From Cupriavidus sp. EM10 (GTDB taxonomy: Bacteria > Pseudomonadota > Gammaproteobacteria > Burkholderiales > Burkholderiaceae), in contig NZ_CP076060.1 of assembly GCF_018729255.1 (NCBI RefSeq), positions 186,001 through 250,000 on the forward strand: a stretch of 64,000 nt of DNA, read 5' to 3'. The notes beneath the pieces are model-generated. The model saw only the letters and a list, made by a program, of their open reading frames with translations. It was not told the origin of the DNA and did no database searches. Positions within the stretch are counted from its first letter, which is position 1. Each line of letters opens with the position of its first letter. This document shows positions 42,642 through 51,375 of this stretch, piece after piece. The position numbers and the translations under genes were made by a program.

Positions 42642-42671
42642 AAAAGGCCGCCTTCGGGCGGCCTTTGTTTT
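42642..42671 (+). terminator. rho-independent terminator after glmS
   Basis: A 10-bp stem AAAGGCCGCC / GGCGGCCTTT with a TTCG tetraloop, followed by GTTTTGATT. Confidence 0.8.
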
Positions 42672-42754
42672 GATTGCTGTCCTGGCGGAGCGGCGTCCAC
42701 GCAAATCCCTTTGCGATTGCGGCGTTGTCTCATAGCCGAGGCATCTCCGGCGCG

Positions 42755-42845
42755 CTACAAAGCAAAAGGCCTCCCGGTTGGGAGGCCTTCTACTCTATAC
42801 GCCGGGGCGCCCTTGCGGGTTGTGCCGATCGACGCGCCGGGACAA
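42755..42845 (+). ncRNA. structured intergenic RNA upstream of an Abi-family gene (abiF-RNA candidate)
   Basis: A perfect 10-bp hairpin AAGGCCTCCC / GGGAGGCCTT with loop GGTT (42766-42789) is followed by the unpaired segment CTACTCTATA and then a second long-range stem GGCGC (42806-42810) / GCGCC (42834-42838). It lies about 35 bases before an Abi-family reading frame. Weinberg and colleagues described a conserved abiF RNA motif upstream of AbiF/Abi_2 genes; the position and two-hairpin layout fit, but the match to that model was not tested. It might instead be a second terminator for glmS. Confidence 0.4.
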
Positions 42846-42879
42846 ATCCTAGTAGCCCATGCGGACACTGTCAATCGCC

Positions 42880-43176
42880 ATGCAAACATCCTCTGTCGAG
42901 CTCTTCGAGCACGTCGTCTCACAGCCACGGCTGAATAGCTACAAACGCTTTTTTAAGGCAAAGACGATGGACGAGGCCATAGGTTTCTACTTATGGAACG
43001 GTGAAATCTCGGGGTGTTTCGCATCGCATCTGGCGTATTTCGAAGTCATTCTGCGCAATAACAGTGTGACATTGACGCCGCGTGAATTCAGACGCGCCTT
43101 CACCCTGGTCGGCCGGAATAACCAGCCCGTCCGTGTCCGCCAAGCCCGCTCCAGCGGCCTGTTCATACCCGACTAA
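42880..43176 (+). pseudogene. Abi family abortive-infection protein, truncated remnant
   Basis: The first about 62 residues read like the N-terminus of Abi_2/AbiF proteins: SSVELFEHVVSQPRLNSYK, FYLWNGEISGCFASHLAYFE and VILRNN. The remaining 36 residues do not resemble the family, and the HEPN-type RN-x4-6-H region and C-terminal half (normally a total above 200 aa) are missing. No frame nearby continues the protein, so this is a real truncation, unlike the one-base lesions elsewhere. It lies between glmS and ribA, an accessory insertion in a core region. A nearby ATG at 42859 is an alternative start. Confidence 0.6.
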
Positions 43177-43359
43177 CCCCTTCCAAACCGACCCCCGCCC
43201 TACCGCCCGGTAATCCCTCCGCGGATGGCGGATTGCATTTCGCGGTATCCTTGCCGGCATGCCGCGTCGGCGCCCCTCCCAATCGGCGTCCCGTGGCGCG
43301 CCTGCCCCGCGCCTGCATCATGCCCCGCGGGCCCCATGGCGCCTCCAGCGAACATCAAT

Positions 43360-43955
43360 ATGAAAGACCTAGAAAGTGAGCTGATCGGCTCCGCCCGGCT
43401 GCCGACCCGCTATGGCCAATTTACCGCCCATGCCTTCCAGGGCGTTGATACCGGTACCGAACACCTTGCGCTCTCGATGGGCGATATCTCGGGCGACGAC
43501 GTGCTGCTGCGCCTGCATTCCGAGTGCCTGACCGGGGACGTGTTCGGCTCCTGCCGCTGCGACTGCGGCGAGCAGCTTGACCTGGCCATGAAGAAGATTG
43601 CCGAGGAAGGCCGCGGCGTGCTGCTGTACCTGCGCGGCCACGAAGGCCGGGGCATCGGCCTGTCCAACAAGATCCGGGCGTATGCGCTGCAGGACACCGG
43701 GCTCGATACCGTCGATGCCAATCTGGCGCTGGGCCAGGCCATCGACGCCCGCACCTATGCGTTTGCCGCCGATTTCCTGCGCCAGTGGGGCGTCAATTCA
43801 GTCCGTCTGATGAGCAACAATCCCATCAAGATCAAGGCGCTGGAAGACGCGGGGATCAAGGTGACGGAGCAGATGCGTCACATCGTGCAGCCGAACTCCG
43901 AAACGAAAAGTACCTGGCGACCAAGCGGTCTCGCATGGGCCACCTGCTGGACTGA
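43360..43955 (+). CDS. ribA: GTP cyclohydrolase II, C-terminus shifted by 1-base deletion
   Basis: Opens GTP for riboflavin synthesis. The core is complete: RLHSECLTGDVFGSCRCDCGEQL with zinc cysteines, YLRGHEGRGIGLSNKI with the catalytic Arg/Tyr region, and LMSNNPIKIKALEDAGI. After QPNSE the frame goes off as TKSTWRPSG and ends at 43977. One more A in GAAACGAAAAG (43900-43910) gives SENEKYLATKRSRMGHLLD and a stop at 43955, the standard RibA ending. The end given is the corrected one. The start MKDLESEL suits the family; an upstream ATG at 43336 is possible. Confidence 0.9.
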
Positions 43956-44049
43956 TCCGGCGCGTGTGGGGCGCTGACGGCCTGTAGGCAAAGGCCGACA
44001 TCGGCTTGCGAGGCCCCCGACAGCCCCGGCGGGGCCACTCTTCTATCTT

Positions 44050-44095
44050 GGAACCAGAGGGCCGCGCAGTACCAAAGTGCTGCGCGGTATGTTCC
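44050..44095 (+). promoter_or_regulatory. stem-loop in the leader of the DUF2383 gene
   Basis: Nested inverted repeats: GGAAC (44050-44054) with GTTCC (44091-44095), enclosing CCGCGCAG / CTGCGCGG (44062-44087) with a short loop around CAAA. There is no T-run. It ends 44 bases before the start codon and may be an mRNA leader element or the ribA transcription end. Confidence 0.45.
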
Positions 44096-44139
44096 ATGCG
44101 TGTCGCGCGGAGCGCGCGCGCTGATGAGAGGAGTCCGTC

Positions 44140-44595
44140 ATGGCTGATAACAACGTCTCTGTGCTGAATGATCTGATCGAAGTCTCGCGCGATGGTGAGG
44201 AAGGCTTTCGCAAGGCCGCCGAGGATGCGAAGAATCCGGAACTGAAGACCCTGTTTTCGAGCCGCGCCACCGAGATTGGCGCCGCAGTGCGCGAACTCCA
44301 GGGTCAGGTCGCCGCACTGGGTGGCAAGGCCGAGGATCACGGCAGCATGGCCGGCGCGCTGCATCGCGGCTGGATCAGTCTGCGCACGGCGGTGTCGGAT
44401 CGCTCCGACCTGGCCATCCTGGAAGAAACCGAGAAGGGCGAGGACGTTGCGAAGAAGAAGTACGCCGAGGCCCTGCAGGAAACCGATCTCAGTTTCGATA
44501 TTCGCGCGCTGATCGAGCGCCAATATCAGGGCGTGCTGCGCAATCACGATCTGATTCGCGATCTGCGTAACCGCTATCGCGCAAGTGGCGAATAA
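44140..44595 (+). CDS. PA2169-family four-helix-bundle protein (DUF2383)
   Basis: A 151-residue ferritin-like helical protein: LNDLIEVSRDGEEGFRKAAED, FSSRATEIGAAVRELQ, LEETEKGEDVAKKKY and RQYQGVLRNHDLIRDLRNRY, with conserved Glu/His positions of the fold. The role is unknown; relatives are often stress-induced. It starts after GAGAGGAG and ends in a strong terminator. Bacterioferritin is the next gene. Confidence 0.88.
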   Translation: MADNNVSVLNDLIEVSRDGEEGFRKAAEDAKNPELKTLFSSRATEIGAAVRELQGQVAALGGKAEDHGSMAGALHRGWISLRTAVSDRSDLAILEETEKGEDVAKKKYAEALQETDLSFDIRALIERQYQGVLRNHDLIRDLRNRYRASGE

Positions 44596-44616
44596 ATGAT
44601 CCGCTCTATATGAGCC

Positions 44617-44649
44617 AAGGCGCCTCCATTCGAGGCGCCTTTTTATTTT
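44617..44649 (+). terminator. rho-independent terminator after the DUF2383 gene
   Basis: A 10-bp stem AAGGCGCCTC / GAGGCGCCTT with a 5-base loop, followed by TTTATTTT. Confidence 0.85.
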
Positions 44650-44815
44650 CCGTGAATCGGAATCAGTATCACTCGCATAATCGAAAGTCGGGAAGGATTT
44701 TGCCAATCCGCCATCGATGACCGGCCGGAAAACCGCACGGGGCTTGAAGTTCCGGATCGGGGGATTACCATGAAATCTACGTGGTGACGTCATGTGGATC
44801 GATGGGGATCGAATC

Positions 44816-45295
44816 ATGAAAGCGGACAAGAAGATAATCCAGTTGCTCAATGGTCAGCTCAAGCATGAGCTGACGGCAATCAACCAGTATTTTCTGCACG
44901 CCCGCATGTATCGGCATTGGGGGCTGCAAGCGCTGGGCAAGCATGAGTATGAAGAGTCGATCGAGGAAATGAAGCATGCCGACCGGCTGATCGAACGTAT
45001 TCTCATGCTCGATGGCCTGCCCAACCTGCAGGATCTGGACAAGCTCATGATCGGCGAGAACACCGAGGAAATGCTTGGCTGCGATCTGAAGCTTGAACTG
45101 GTGTCGCAGACCAGCCTGAAGGAAGCGATCAAGTATTTCGAATCGGTGGGCGACTATGTCTCGCGCGATATCGTGACCGACATCCTGGACGACACCGAAG
45201 ACCATATCGACTGGCTGCAGACCCAGATCGATCTGGTGGGCAAGGTCGGCGTGCAGAACTACCTGCAGTCCGCCATGGGCAGCCCGGACGAGTAG
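44816..45295 (+). CDS. bfr: bacterioferritin
   Basis: Haem-containing iron-storage 24-mer subunit, 159 aa. Ferroxidase residues are in place: Glu in [18 protein letters not shown] (Glu, haem-ligand Met52, His54), LELVSQ and DDTEDHIDW (Glu127/His130 by family numbering). The start MKADKK is preferred to an ATG eight codons earlier, with GGGGA upstream. A possible CATAAT -10 box is at 44676-44681; a Fur site is not clear. Confidence 0.94.
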   Translation: MKADKKIIQLLNGQLKHELTAINQYFLHARMYRHWGLQALGKHEYEESIEEMKHADRLIERILMLDGLPNLQDLDKLMIGENTEEMLGCDLKLELVSQTSLKEAIKYFESVGDYVSRDIVTDILDDTEDHIDWLQTQIDLVGKVGVQNYLQSAMGSPDE

Positions 45296-45404
45296 CCTGG
45301 CCGGGCACCGACAGGCAGAACCGGCCCGCGCCCTGCAGACTTTTCCCACATCGGCTACACTGCGCCCCGCACCACATCACGGCCCGTCCGGGCCGGCATC
45401 CCGG

Positions 45405-45479
45405 GGCGGGGTGGCAGAGTGGTTATGCGACGGCCTGCAAAGCCGTTTACGACGGTTCGATTCCGTATCCCCGCCTCCA
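45405..45479 (+). tRNA. tRNA-Cys (anticodon GCA)
   Basis: Cloverleaf: acceptor GGCGGGG / CCCCGCC, D-arm GCAGAGTGG, anticodon stem CGGCC-TGCAAA-GCCG with GCA at the wobble-correct position, T-arm GACGGTTCGATTCCGT, discriminator U, and genomically encoded CCA (45477-45479). Confidence 0.95.
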
Positions 45480-45851
45480 CTCCCGCTGCATTCCCGTTGT
45501 CGTTTCTCCCCGGTTATCCCGTTGCTGTCGCACGCTCGTGCAGATTTGTCGCGTACCTGTTTTCTTCATGAAACATGCAGATACTGAGAGGCAGGCCTGG
45601 CGCATTTCATGCTCGTTTTCCGCCTGTGCATGGCACGCGTCGCATCCGGTGATTTCCCTCTGGAAACTCCGCGCCGATTGCGATACTGTGAGGCGCGCAT
45701 GCACCAATGCTCAGCAATTCACCGCTCTCTTTGGTGCCGTTGTCGTACGACCACAGGTTATTGCCGCACGGCTGTTCGCGCACCAGGTTTCACCATGCAG
45801 GGCTTCCATGGCGTATCCGTCGCAACGTGATGAGAGAAACAGAGGCTCCAA
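45480..45851. other. 372-bp stretch without a recognisable gene
   Basis: Between tRNA-Cys and a GNAT gene. Short frames exist on both strands but have no family character, no ribosome-binding sites and no codon bias of the neighbours. No terminator with a T-run or convincing promoter was found. Confidence 0.6.
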
Positions 45852-46295
45852 ATGATTAAAGACATGCGAATCCGTATGGCTCAGCCTTCGGATACGCTCG
45901 CCATCGGCACCGTTCTCGAGCGGTGCGGCCTGCCGATGGACGATCTGCCGCGACTCGTCGGCGAATTTCATGTGGCCGTACTCGATGCGCAACTGGTCGG
46001 ATGCGCTTGTGCCGAGCTTTTTGGCGATACGGCGATTATCCGATCAGTGGCCGTGCTGCGCGAATGGCGCGACCAGGGCGTGGCCAGCCATCTGGTGCAT
46101 GCGGTGATGATGCGCGCGCGCGCCAATGGCAGCCGGCGGGCGGTGCTGCTGTCGTCTACCTGCCCCAGCTACTTCGCGCGCTACGGTTTCTCGCTGATCC
46201 ACGCGTCCAAGTTGCCGATCGAGGTGCTGGAGAGCCAGGAATTCCGGCGACTGCGCGATACCAGCGCGCTGTGCATGAGCGCCGAGCTGACGTGA
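45852..46295 (+). CDS. GNAT-family N-acetyltransferase
   Basis: A 147-residue acetyltransferase with the acetyl-CoA loop region VLREWRDQGVASHLVHAVMM (motif A, Q/RxxGxG/A) and the C-terminal CPSYFARYGFSLIHAS. It resembles ArsN2-like and other stand-alone GNATs; no arsenic genes are near, so the substrate is unknown. A second ATG at 45864 is possible. Confidence 0.8.
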   Translation: MIKDMRIRMAQPSDTLAIGTVLERCGLPMDDLPRLVGEFHVAVLDAQLVGCACAELFGDTAIIRSVAVLREWRDQGVASHLVHAVMMRARANGSRRAVLLSSTCPSYFARYGFSLIHASKLPIEVLESQEFRRLRDTSALCMSAELT

Positions 46296-46366
46296 GCGCC
46301 GGCAAGGTTTCGCAAAAGCGTCAATAATCGGGCCTTCACTTTCTGCCAGCACATCGAGGAGACCCC

Positions 46367-47350
46367 ATGCCGACGACCGTCCGCGCCATCCGCCTTCACG
46401 AATTCGGTTTGCCGCAGGTCATGCGGCTGGAAACGGTGGAACTGCCCGAGCCGGCCCCCGGCGAAGCGCGCGTGCGGCACACGGCCATCGGCTTCAATTT
46501 CATCGATATCTACCAGCGCCGCGGCACGTATCCGCTGCCGGCCGGGACTGGCCTGGGCTTCGAGGCGGCCGGCGTGGTGGAGGCCGTGGGCCCGGGCGTG
46601 ACCGATGTGGCCGTGGGCGACCGCGTGGCTTATATGAACGCCGGTCTTGGCGCCTATTCGGAAGGCCGCAACGTGGCCGCCGACAAGCTGGTCAAGCTGC
46701 CCGACAACGTCAGCGACGAGCAGGCCGCCGCCACGATCTTCAAGGGCATGACCGCGCAGTACCTGGTACGCCATACCCACGCGGTGAAGCCGGGCGACAC
46801 GGTGCTGGTGCATGCGGCGGCCGGCGGTGTGGGCCAGATTCTCAGTGGCTGGGCCAAGGCGCTCGGTGCGCGGGTGATCGGCACGGCCGGTTCGGCGGCC
46901 AAGTGCGAGCGTGCCCGGGCAGCGGGCTGCGATATCGCCATCGACTACAGCCAGGGCGACTGGGTCAAGCAGGTGCGCGATGCCACCGACGGACGGGGCG
47001 TGACCGTGGTCTACGATGCCGTGGGCAAGGACACCTTCCTCGGGTCGCTCGACTGCGCGCAAACCTTCGGCATGGTCGTGCTGTACGGCGCGGCGTCCGG
47101 GCCGGCGCCGGCCATCGAGCCGGAACTGCTCAACAAGAAGGGCTGCCTGTTCCTGACCCGCCCGTCGGTATTCCCCCACAACGCCGACGCGGCGCGCTTC
47201 CGTGCCAATGCGAAGGATCTGTTCGATGCCATTGCCGCCGGCCATGTGAAGGTAGACATCGGCGCCCGATTCCCGCTGGCCGATGTGGCGCATGCCCACG
47301 AGGCAGCCGAGCGCCGCGAGACCACCGGCGCGATCCTGCTGCAGCCCTGA
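46367..47350 (+). CDS. quinone oxidoreductase (zeta-crystallin-like, NADPH)
   Basis: A 327-residue MDR protein without zinc ligands. Start MPTTVRAIRLHEFG, substrate region FNFIDIYQRRGTYPLP, GLGFEAAGVVE, NADPH loop VHAAAGGVGQILSGWAKALG. Matches Qor-type one-electron quinone reductases (324-327 aa). RBS GAGGAGA precedes the ATG. Confidence 0.92.
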   Translation: MPTTVRAIRLHEFGLPQVMRLETVELPEPAPGEARVRHTAIGFNFIDIYQRRGTYPLPAGTGLGFEAAGVVEAVGPGVTDVAVGDRVAYMNAGLGAYSEGRNVAADKLVKLPDNVSDEQAAATIFKGMTAQYLVRHTHAVKPGDTVLVHAAAGGVGQILSGWAKALGARVIGTAGSAAKCERARAAGCDIAIDYSQGDWVKQVRDATDGRGVTVVYDAVGKDTFLGSLDCAQTFGMVVLYGAASGPAPAIEPELLNKKGCLFLTRPSVFPHNADAARFRANAKDLFDAIAAGHVKVDIGARFPLADVAHAHEAAERRETTGAILLQP

Positions 47351-47374
47351 GCCTGCCCTGGCGGCCCGGCTCCG

Positions 47375-48292
47375 CTACCAGCCGTGATAGTCCGCCGCCG
47401 TGTCGTAGCCGCCAAAATGCTCGGCCATGAAGTCGACGAAGGCGCGCACGCGGGCCGACAGCTTGTCGCGTGACAGATACACCGCGTAGATATCGGCCGG
47501 CGGGGCCGACCATTCGGGCAGCACCTGCCGCAGCCGTCCCGATCGCAGCAGCGGCGCCACCTCCCATTCAGACCGCAGCACGATGCCGTGCCCCTGCAGC
47601 GCCCAGTTCACCGCCACCTCGCCATCGTTGGTGGCCGCCGGGCCGCGCACCTTTACCGTCTCCTGGCGTCCCGCCGCGTGCAGGTGCCAGGTGCCGTACG
47701 CGGTTTCGCTCTCGCGGATGACGATGCAACGGTGCTGCTGCAGCGCGCGCGGCGATGCCGGCTCGCCGTGTCGCGCCAGGTAGGCCGGGGCGGCGCACAG
47801 CAGCCGGCTGTTCGGCGCCAGCTTGCGCGCGATCAGGCGGGCGTCGGGCAGGTCGCCCACCAGGATGCCGATGTCGAACCCTTCCTCAGCCAGGTTTAGC
47901 GCGCGGTCGGTCAGCTGCAGCTGGACTTCGACATCGGGAAAGGCCTGCAGGAAATCGCCCACGGCCGGCGCGAGATGCCGACGGCCAAATCCCAGCGTGG
48001 CATTCACGCGCAGCAGCCCGCGCGGCGCCACCCGGCTGCCGCCCAGTCCCTGCTCCAGCTCCTCCAGCTCGGCCAGGATGCGCCCGCCCTGGTCCAGGTA
48101 AGCCTCGCCCTCGGGCGTGACCGACAGCCGCCGCGTGGTGCGGTTCAGCAGCCGTACACCCAGGCGGGCTTCCAGCGCCGCCAGCCGCTTGCTGGCTGCC
48201 GATGGCGTCAGCCCCAGTTGCTGCGCGGCGCCGGCCAGGCTGCCGCGCTTGACCAGCAGGATGAAAAAGGCGAGGTCCGAAAAGGTGTCCAT
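47375..48292 (-). CDS. LysR-family transcriptional regulator
   Basis: A 305-residue LTTR: N-terminal winged helix (GSLAGAAQQLGLTPSAASKRLAALE) and a periplasmic-binding-like effector domain from about residue 90. Divergent from leuC with a 118-bp gap holding two direct ATTCnGCGAnnT-type sites, so it probably controls the leuCD-dehalogenase genes. The effector is unknown. Confidence 0.9.
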   Translation of the reverse strand: MDTFSDLAFFILLVKRGSLAGAAQQLGLTPSAASKRLAALEARLGVRLLNRTTRRLSVTPEGEAYLDQGGRILAELEELEQGLGGSRVAPRGLLRVNATLGFGRRHLAPAVGDFLQAFPDVEVQLQLTDRALNLAEEGFDIGILVGDLPDARLIARKLAPNSRLLCAAPAYLARHGEPASPRALQQHRCIVIRESETAYGTWHLHAAGRQETVKVRGPAATNDGEVAVNWALQGHGIVLRSEWEVAPLLRSGRLRQVLPEWSAPPADIYAVYLSRDKLSARVRAFVDFMAEHFGGYDTAADYHGW

Positions 48293-48334
48293 GGCGATAA
48301 GCTACTGCTGAATACAGGGCACGAATGAAATGAG

Positions 48335-48367
48335 ATTCGCGAAATTATAGCGATGGATTCCGCGATT
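48335..48367. promoter_or_regulatory. candidate LysR binding sites between LysR and leuC
   Basis: ATTCGCGAAAT (48335-48345) and ATTCCGCGATT (48357-48367) are similar, AT-richer than their surroundings and 22 bp (two helical turns) apart, as expected for a divergent LTTR control region. Confidence 0.4.
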
Positions 48368-48410
48368 AGACTGCCTTTCATCCCATCCCCACAACAGGCA
48401 GGCAAGCAAC

Positions 48411-49826
48411 ATGGCCGGACGCACGCTATATCGCAAGCTCGTGGAGTCGCACACCGTAGTCACGCTCGATGCGGACAACGTGCTGCTCTACGCCGATCTG
48501 CACATCATGAACGAGTACACCAGCCCGCAGGCCTTTGCGGGGCTGGCCGAGCACGGCCGCAAGGTGCCGGCGCCGGGGCAGCAACTGGCCGTGGTCGATC
48601 ACATCATTCCCACGCATGCAGAGTCGCCGCGCGTGATCCAGGACCCGGCCTCGGCGCTGCAGGCGCGCAACCTGAAGCGCAACTGCGACATCCACGGCAT
48701 TCCGCTGTTCGATACCAACGACCCGCTGCAGGGCATCGAGCACGTCATCGCGCCCGAGCACGGCATGATTCGCCCGGGCATGGTCGTGCTGTGCGGCGAC
48801 AGCCACACCACCACCTACGGCGCCTTCGGGGCGCTCGGGTTTGGTATCGGCACGTCGGAGGTGGAGCATGTGCTGGCCACGCAGACGCTGGTCTACCGCC
48901 TGGCGCGCGACATGCGCATCCGCGTGGATGGCCTGCTGCCGCCCGGCACCACGTCGAAGGACCTGATCCTCCATATCATCTCGCGCATCAGCGCCCAGGG
49001 CGCCCGCGGCTACGTGGTGGAATTCACGGGCAGCGCCATCCACGCCCTGTCGATGGAGGCGCGCATGACCCTGTGCAACATGACGGTCGAAGCCGGCGCG
49101 CGCGGCGCGCTGATCGCGCCCGACGCCACTTCCGTGGGCTACGTACTCGAACGCGCGGCCGATATCGATGGGACGATGGCCCAGGCCGCGCGCGCCGCGT
49201 GGGCGCAGCTGGTGTCCGACGCCGATGCCCCGTTCGATGCCGAACTGGTGTTCGACGCCTCGGGCGTGGAACCCTACGTGACCTGGGGCACCAGCCCCGA
49301 CCAGGCGATTCCCGTCAGCGCCGCCGTGCCGCATCCGGACGCCGCCGCCGATGCCATCGCCCGGACGTCGGCCGAGCGGGCGCTCGACTATATCGGCCTG
49401 GCCCCCGGCGGCCAGCTGCAGGGCTTGCCGGTGCAGCGCGTGTTCATCGGCTCCTGTACCAATGGCCGTATCGAGGACCTGCGCGCCGTGGCCGACGTGG
49501 TGCGCGGCCACAAGGTGGCGGCCGGCGTGCGTGCGATGGTGGTGCCGGGGTCCGGCGCCGTGCGCGAGCAGGCCGAAGCCGAGGGCATCGCCGCGCTGCT
49601 GCTGGACGCCGGTTTCGAATGGCGCAAGCCCGGCTGCTCGATGTGCCTGGCCATGAACGACGATGTGCTGGCGCCGGGCGAGCGCTGCGCCTCCACCACC
49701 AACCGCAATTTCGAGGGCCGCCAGGGCCGGGCAGGGCGTACCCACCTGATGAGCCCGGCCATGGCCGCCGCCGCCGCCATCACGGGCTGCATCACCGACG
49801 TGCGCCAGCTTGGCCAATCCCGCTGA
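48411..49826 (+). CDS. leuC: 3-isopropylmalate dehydratase large subunit family (aconitase superfamily)
   Basis: [4Fe-4S] isomerase large subunit, 471 aa, with the cluster ligands in GSCTNGR (about residue 346) and CSMC (about 408), plus CGDSHTTTYGAFGALGFGIGTSEVEHV. It is a full LeuC by motif. The context (LysR upstream, dehalogenase-like hydrolase downstream, no leuB or leuA) suggests a catabolic paralogue or a second copy rather than the biosynthetic leu locus. The true substrate is open. Confidence 0.88.
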   Translation: MAGRTLYRKLVESHTVVTLDADNVLLYADLHIMNEYTSPQAFAGLAEHGRKVPAPGQQLAVVDHIIPTHAESPRVIQDPASALQARNLKRNCDIHGIPLFDTNDPLQGIEHVIAPEHGMIRPGMVVLCGDSHTTTYGAFGALGFGIGTSEVEHVLATQTLVYRLARDMRIRVDGLLPPGTTSKDLILHIISRISAQGARGYVVEFTGSAIHALSMEARMTLCNMTVEAGARGALIAPDATSVGYVLERAADIDGTMAQAARAAWAQLVSDADAPFDAELVFDASGVEPYVTWGTSPDQAIPVSAAVPHPDAAADAIARTSAERALDYIGLAPGGQLQGLPVQRVFIGSCTNGRIEDLRAVADVVRGHKVAAGVRAMVVPGSGAVREQAEAEGIAALLLDAGFEWRKPGCSMCLAMNDDVLAPGERCASTTNRNFEGRQGRAGRTHLMSPAMAAAAAITGCITDVRQLGQSR

Positions 49827-49842
49827 CCGGAGACCTATCCCC

Positions 49843-50487
49843 ATGTCCGAATTCACGCTGATCGAAGGCACGGGCGCGCCGCTGCCGCTGCCCAACCTGG
49901 ACACCGACCAGATCATGCCCAAGCAGTTCTTGCGGGGCATCGACAAGGCCGGGCTGGACCGTGGCCTGCTCTACGACATGCGTTTCGACGAGCACGGCGC
50001 GCCGCGCGCGGATTTCGTCCTGAACCAGCCCGCCTGGCGCGACACCCGCGTGCTGGTGGCCGGCCCCAACTTCGGCTGCGGCTCCAGCCGCGAGCACGCC
50101 GTCTGGGGGCTGCAGCAGTACGGCATCCGCGCGGTCATCGCGCCCAGCTTTGGCGAGATCTTCTATTCGAACGCCATGAACAACCGCCTGCTGCTGGTGA
50201 TGCTGCCGCAGGCCGATGTGGATGTGCTGATGGACGCGGTGAGCAACCCGGCGGCGCCGGCATCGATCCGCGTCGACCTCGATACGATGACCGTGGCAGC
50301 CGGCGACTTCGCGGCACCGTTCACGATGTCGGCGCGGCACCTCGACATGTTCCGGCGCGGCCTGGACATCATCGGCATGTCGCTGACCCATGCCGACGCC
50401 ATCGCGGCCTTCGCCGGCCGCCATCACGCGGCCAATCCCTGGCTGCGCGACGTGGCCAGCATTACCATGGCACGCCTGGCCAGTTAA
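49843..50487 (+). CDS. leuD: 3-isopropylmalate dehydratase small subunit family
   Basis: Swivelling-domain partner of the preceding large subunit, 214 aa. LDTDQIMPKQFL and NFGCGSSREHAVWGLQQYGIRAVIAPSFGEIFYSN-type signature (GCGSSREHA at about residue 80) are intact. It starts 16 bp after leuC. Confidence 0.9.
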   Translation: MSEFTLIEGTGAPLPLPNLDTDQIMPKQFLRGIDKAGLDRGLLYDMRFDEHGAPRADFVLNQPAWRDTRVLVAGPNFGCGSSREHAVWGLQQYGIRAVIAPSFGEIFYSNAMNNRLLLVMLPQADVDVLMDAVSNPAAPASIRVDLDTMTVAAGDFAAPFTMSARHLDMFRRGLDIIGMSLTHADAIAAFAGRHHAANPWLRDVASITMARLAS

Positions 50488-50497
50488 GGAGACGACG

Positions 50498-51375
50498 ATG
50501 TTCGAAGGCTTCCAGACACACCGCATCGACCATGACGGGGTGCCGATCCATGCCGTGGTGGGCGGCGAAGGGCCGCCGCTGTTGCTGCTGCACGGCCATC
50601 CGCAGACCCATGTGATCTGGCACAAGGTGGCGGACGAGCTGGCGCGCCATTTCACGGTGGTGGCCACCGACCTGCGCGGCTATGGCGACAGCGGCAAGCC
50701 GGCGGGTTTGCCCGACCACGCCAACTACAGCAAGCGCGTGATGGCCGCCGACCAGCTGGCCGTCATGCGCGAACTGGGCTTCGAGCGCTTCAGGGTGCTG
50801 GCGCACGACCGGGGCGCCCGCGTGGCGCATCGGCTGGCGGTCGACCATCCGCAGGCCGTGGAAAAACTGGTCACGCTCGACATCGCCCCGACGCTGGCCA
50901 TGTACGCGCAGACCACCGAGGCGTTTGCGCGCGCCTACTACCACTGGTTCTTCCTGATCCGGCCGGCGCCGTTTCCGGAAACGCTGATCGAGGCCGATCC
51001 GGCGCTGTACCTGCGCCAGACCATGGGCGGCCGCAGCGCCGGCATGACCCCGTTCACCGACGCGGCGCTGGCCGAATACCTGCGCTGCCTGAGCCTGCCT
51101 GGCGCCGCCCACGGGCTGTGCGAGGACTACCGGGCCAGCGCGGGCATCGATCTGGAGCACGATCGCGCCGACATCGATGCCGGCCGCAAGGTCGAATGCG
51201 ACATGCTGGCGTTGTGGGGGCCAACGGTGCCGTGGAACAGTGTTTTTCACCTTTGGATGAATGGCGCAAGGTCGCCCGCCACGTCACGGGGCACGCCATG
51301 CCTTGCGGACACTACATTGCCGAGGAAGTCCCCGAGATATTGCTGGCCGAAGTCCTGCCGTTCCTGCGCGGCTGA
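50498..51375 (+). pseudogene. haloacetate dehalogenase-like alpha/beta hydrolase, frameshifted near C-terminus
   Basis: About 240 residues read as a fluoroacetate/haloacetate dehalogenase-type hydrolase: HGHPQTHVIWHKVADEL, nucleophile Asp in LAHDRGARVAHRLAVDHP. After MLALWG the frame is lost; the proper end (CFSPLDEWRKVARHV ... GHAMPCGHYIAEEVPEILL, with the catalytic His) continues in the -1 frame to a stop at 51373. One G added to the G5 run at 51216-51220 gives LWGANGAVEQCF and a complete 292-residue enzyme. RBS AAGGAG precedes the ATG; 10 bp after leuD, so it is part of that operon. The actual substrate is unknown. Confidence 0.85.

Noticed and set aside
44640..44700. Fur box upstream of bfr
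   Set aside because: GAATCGGAATCAGTATCAC shares only scattered bases with the Fur consensus; too weak to report.
45447..45707. Minus-strand 86-residue frame overlapping tRNA-Cys
   Set aside because: It overlaps the tRNA and has no recognisable domain.
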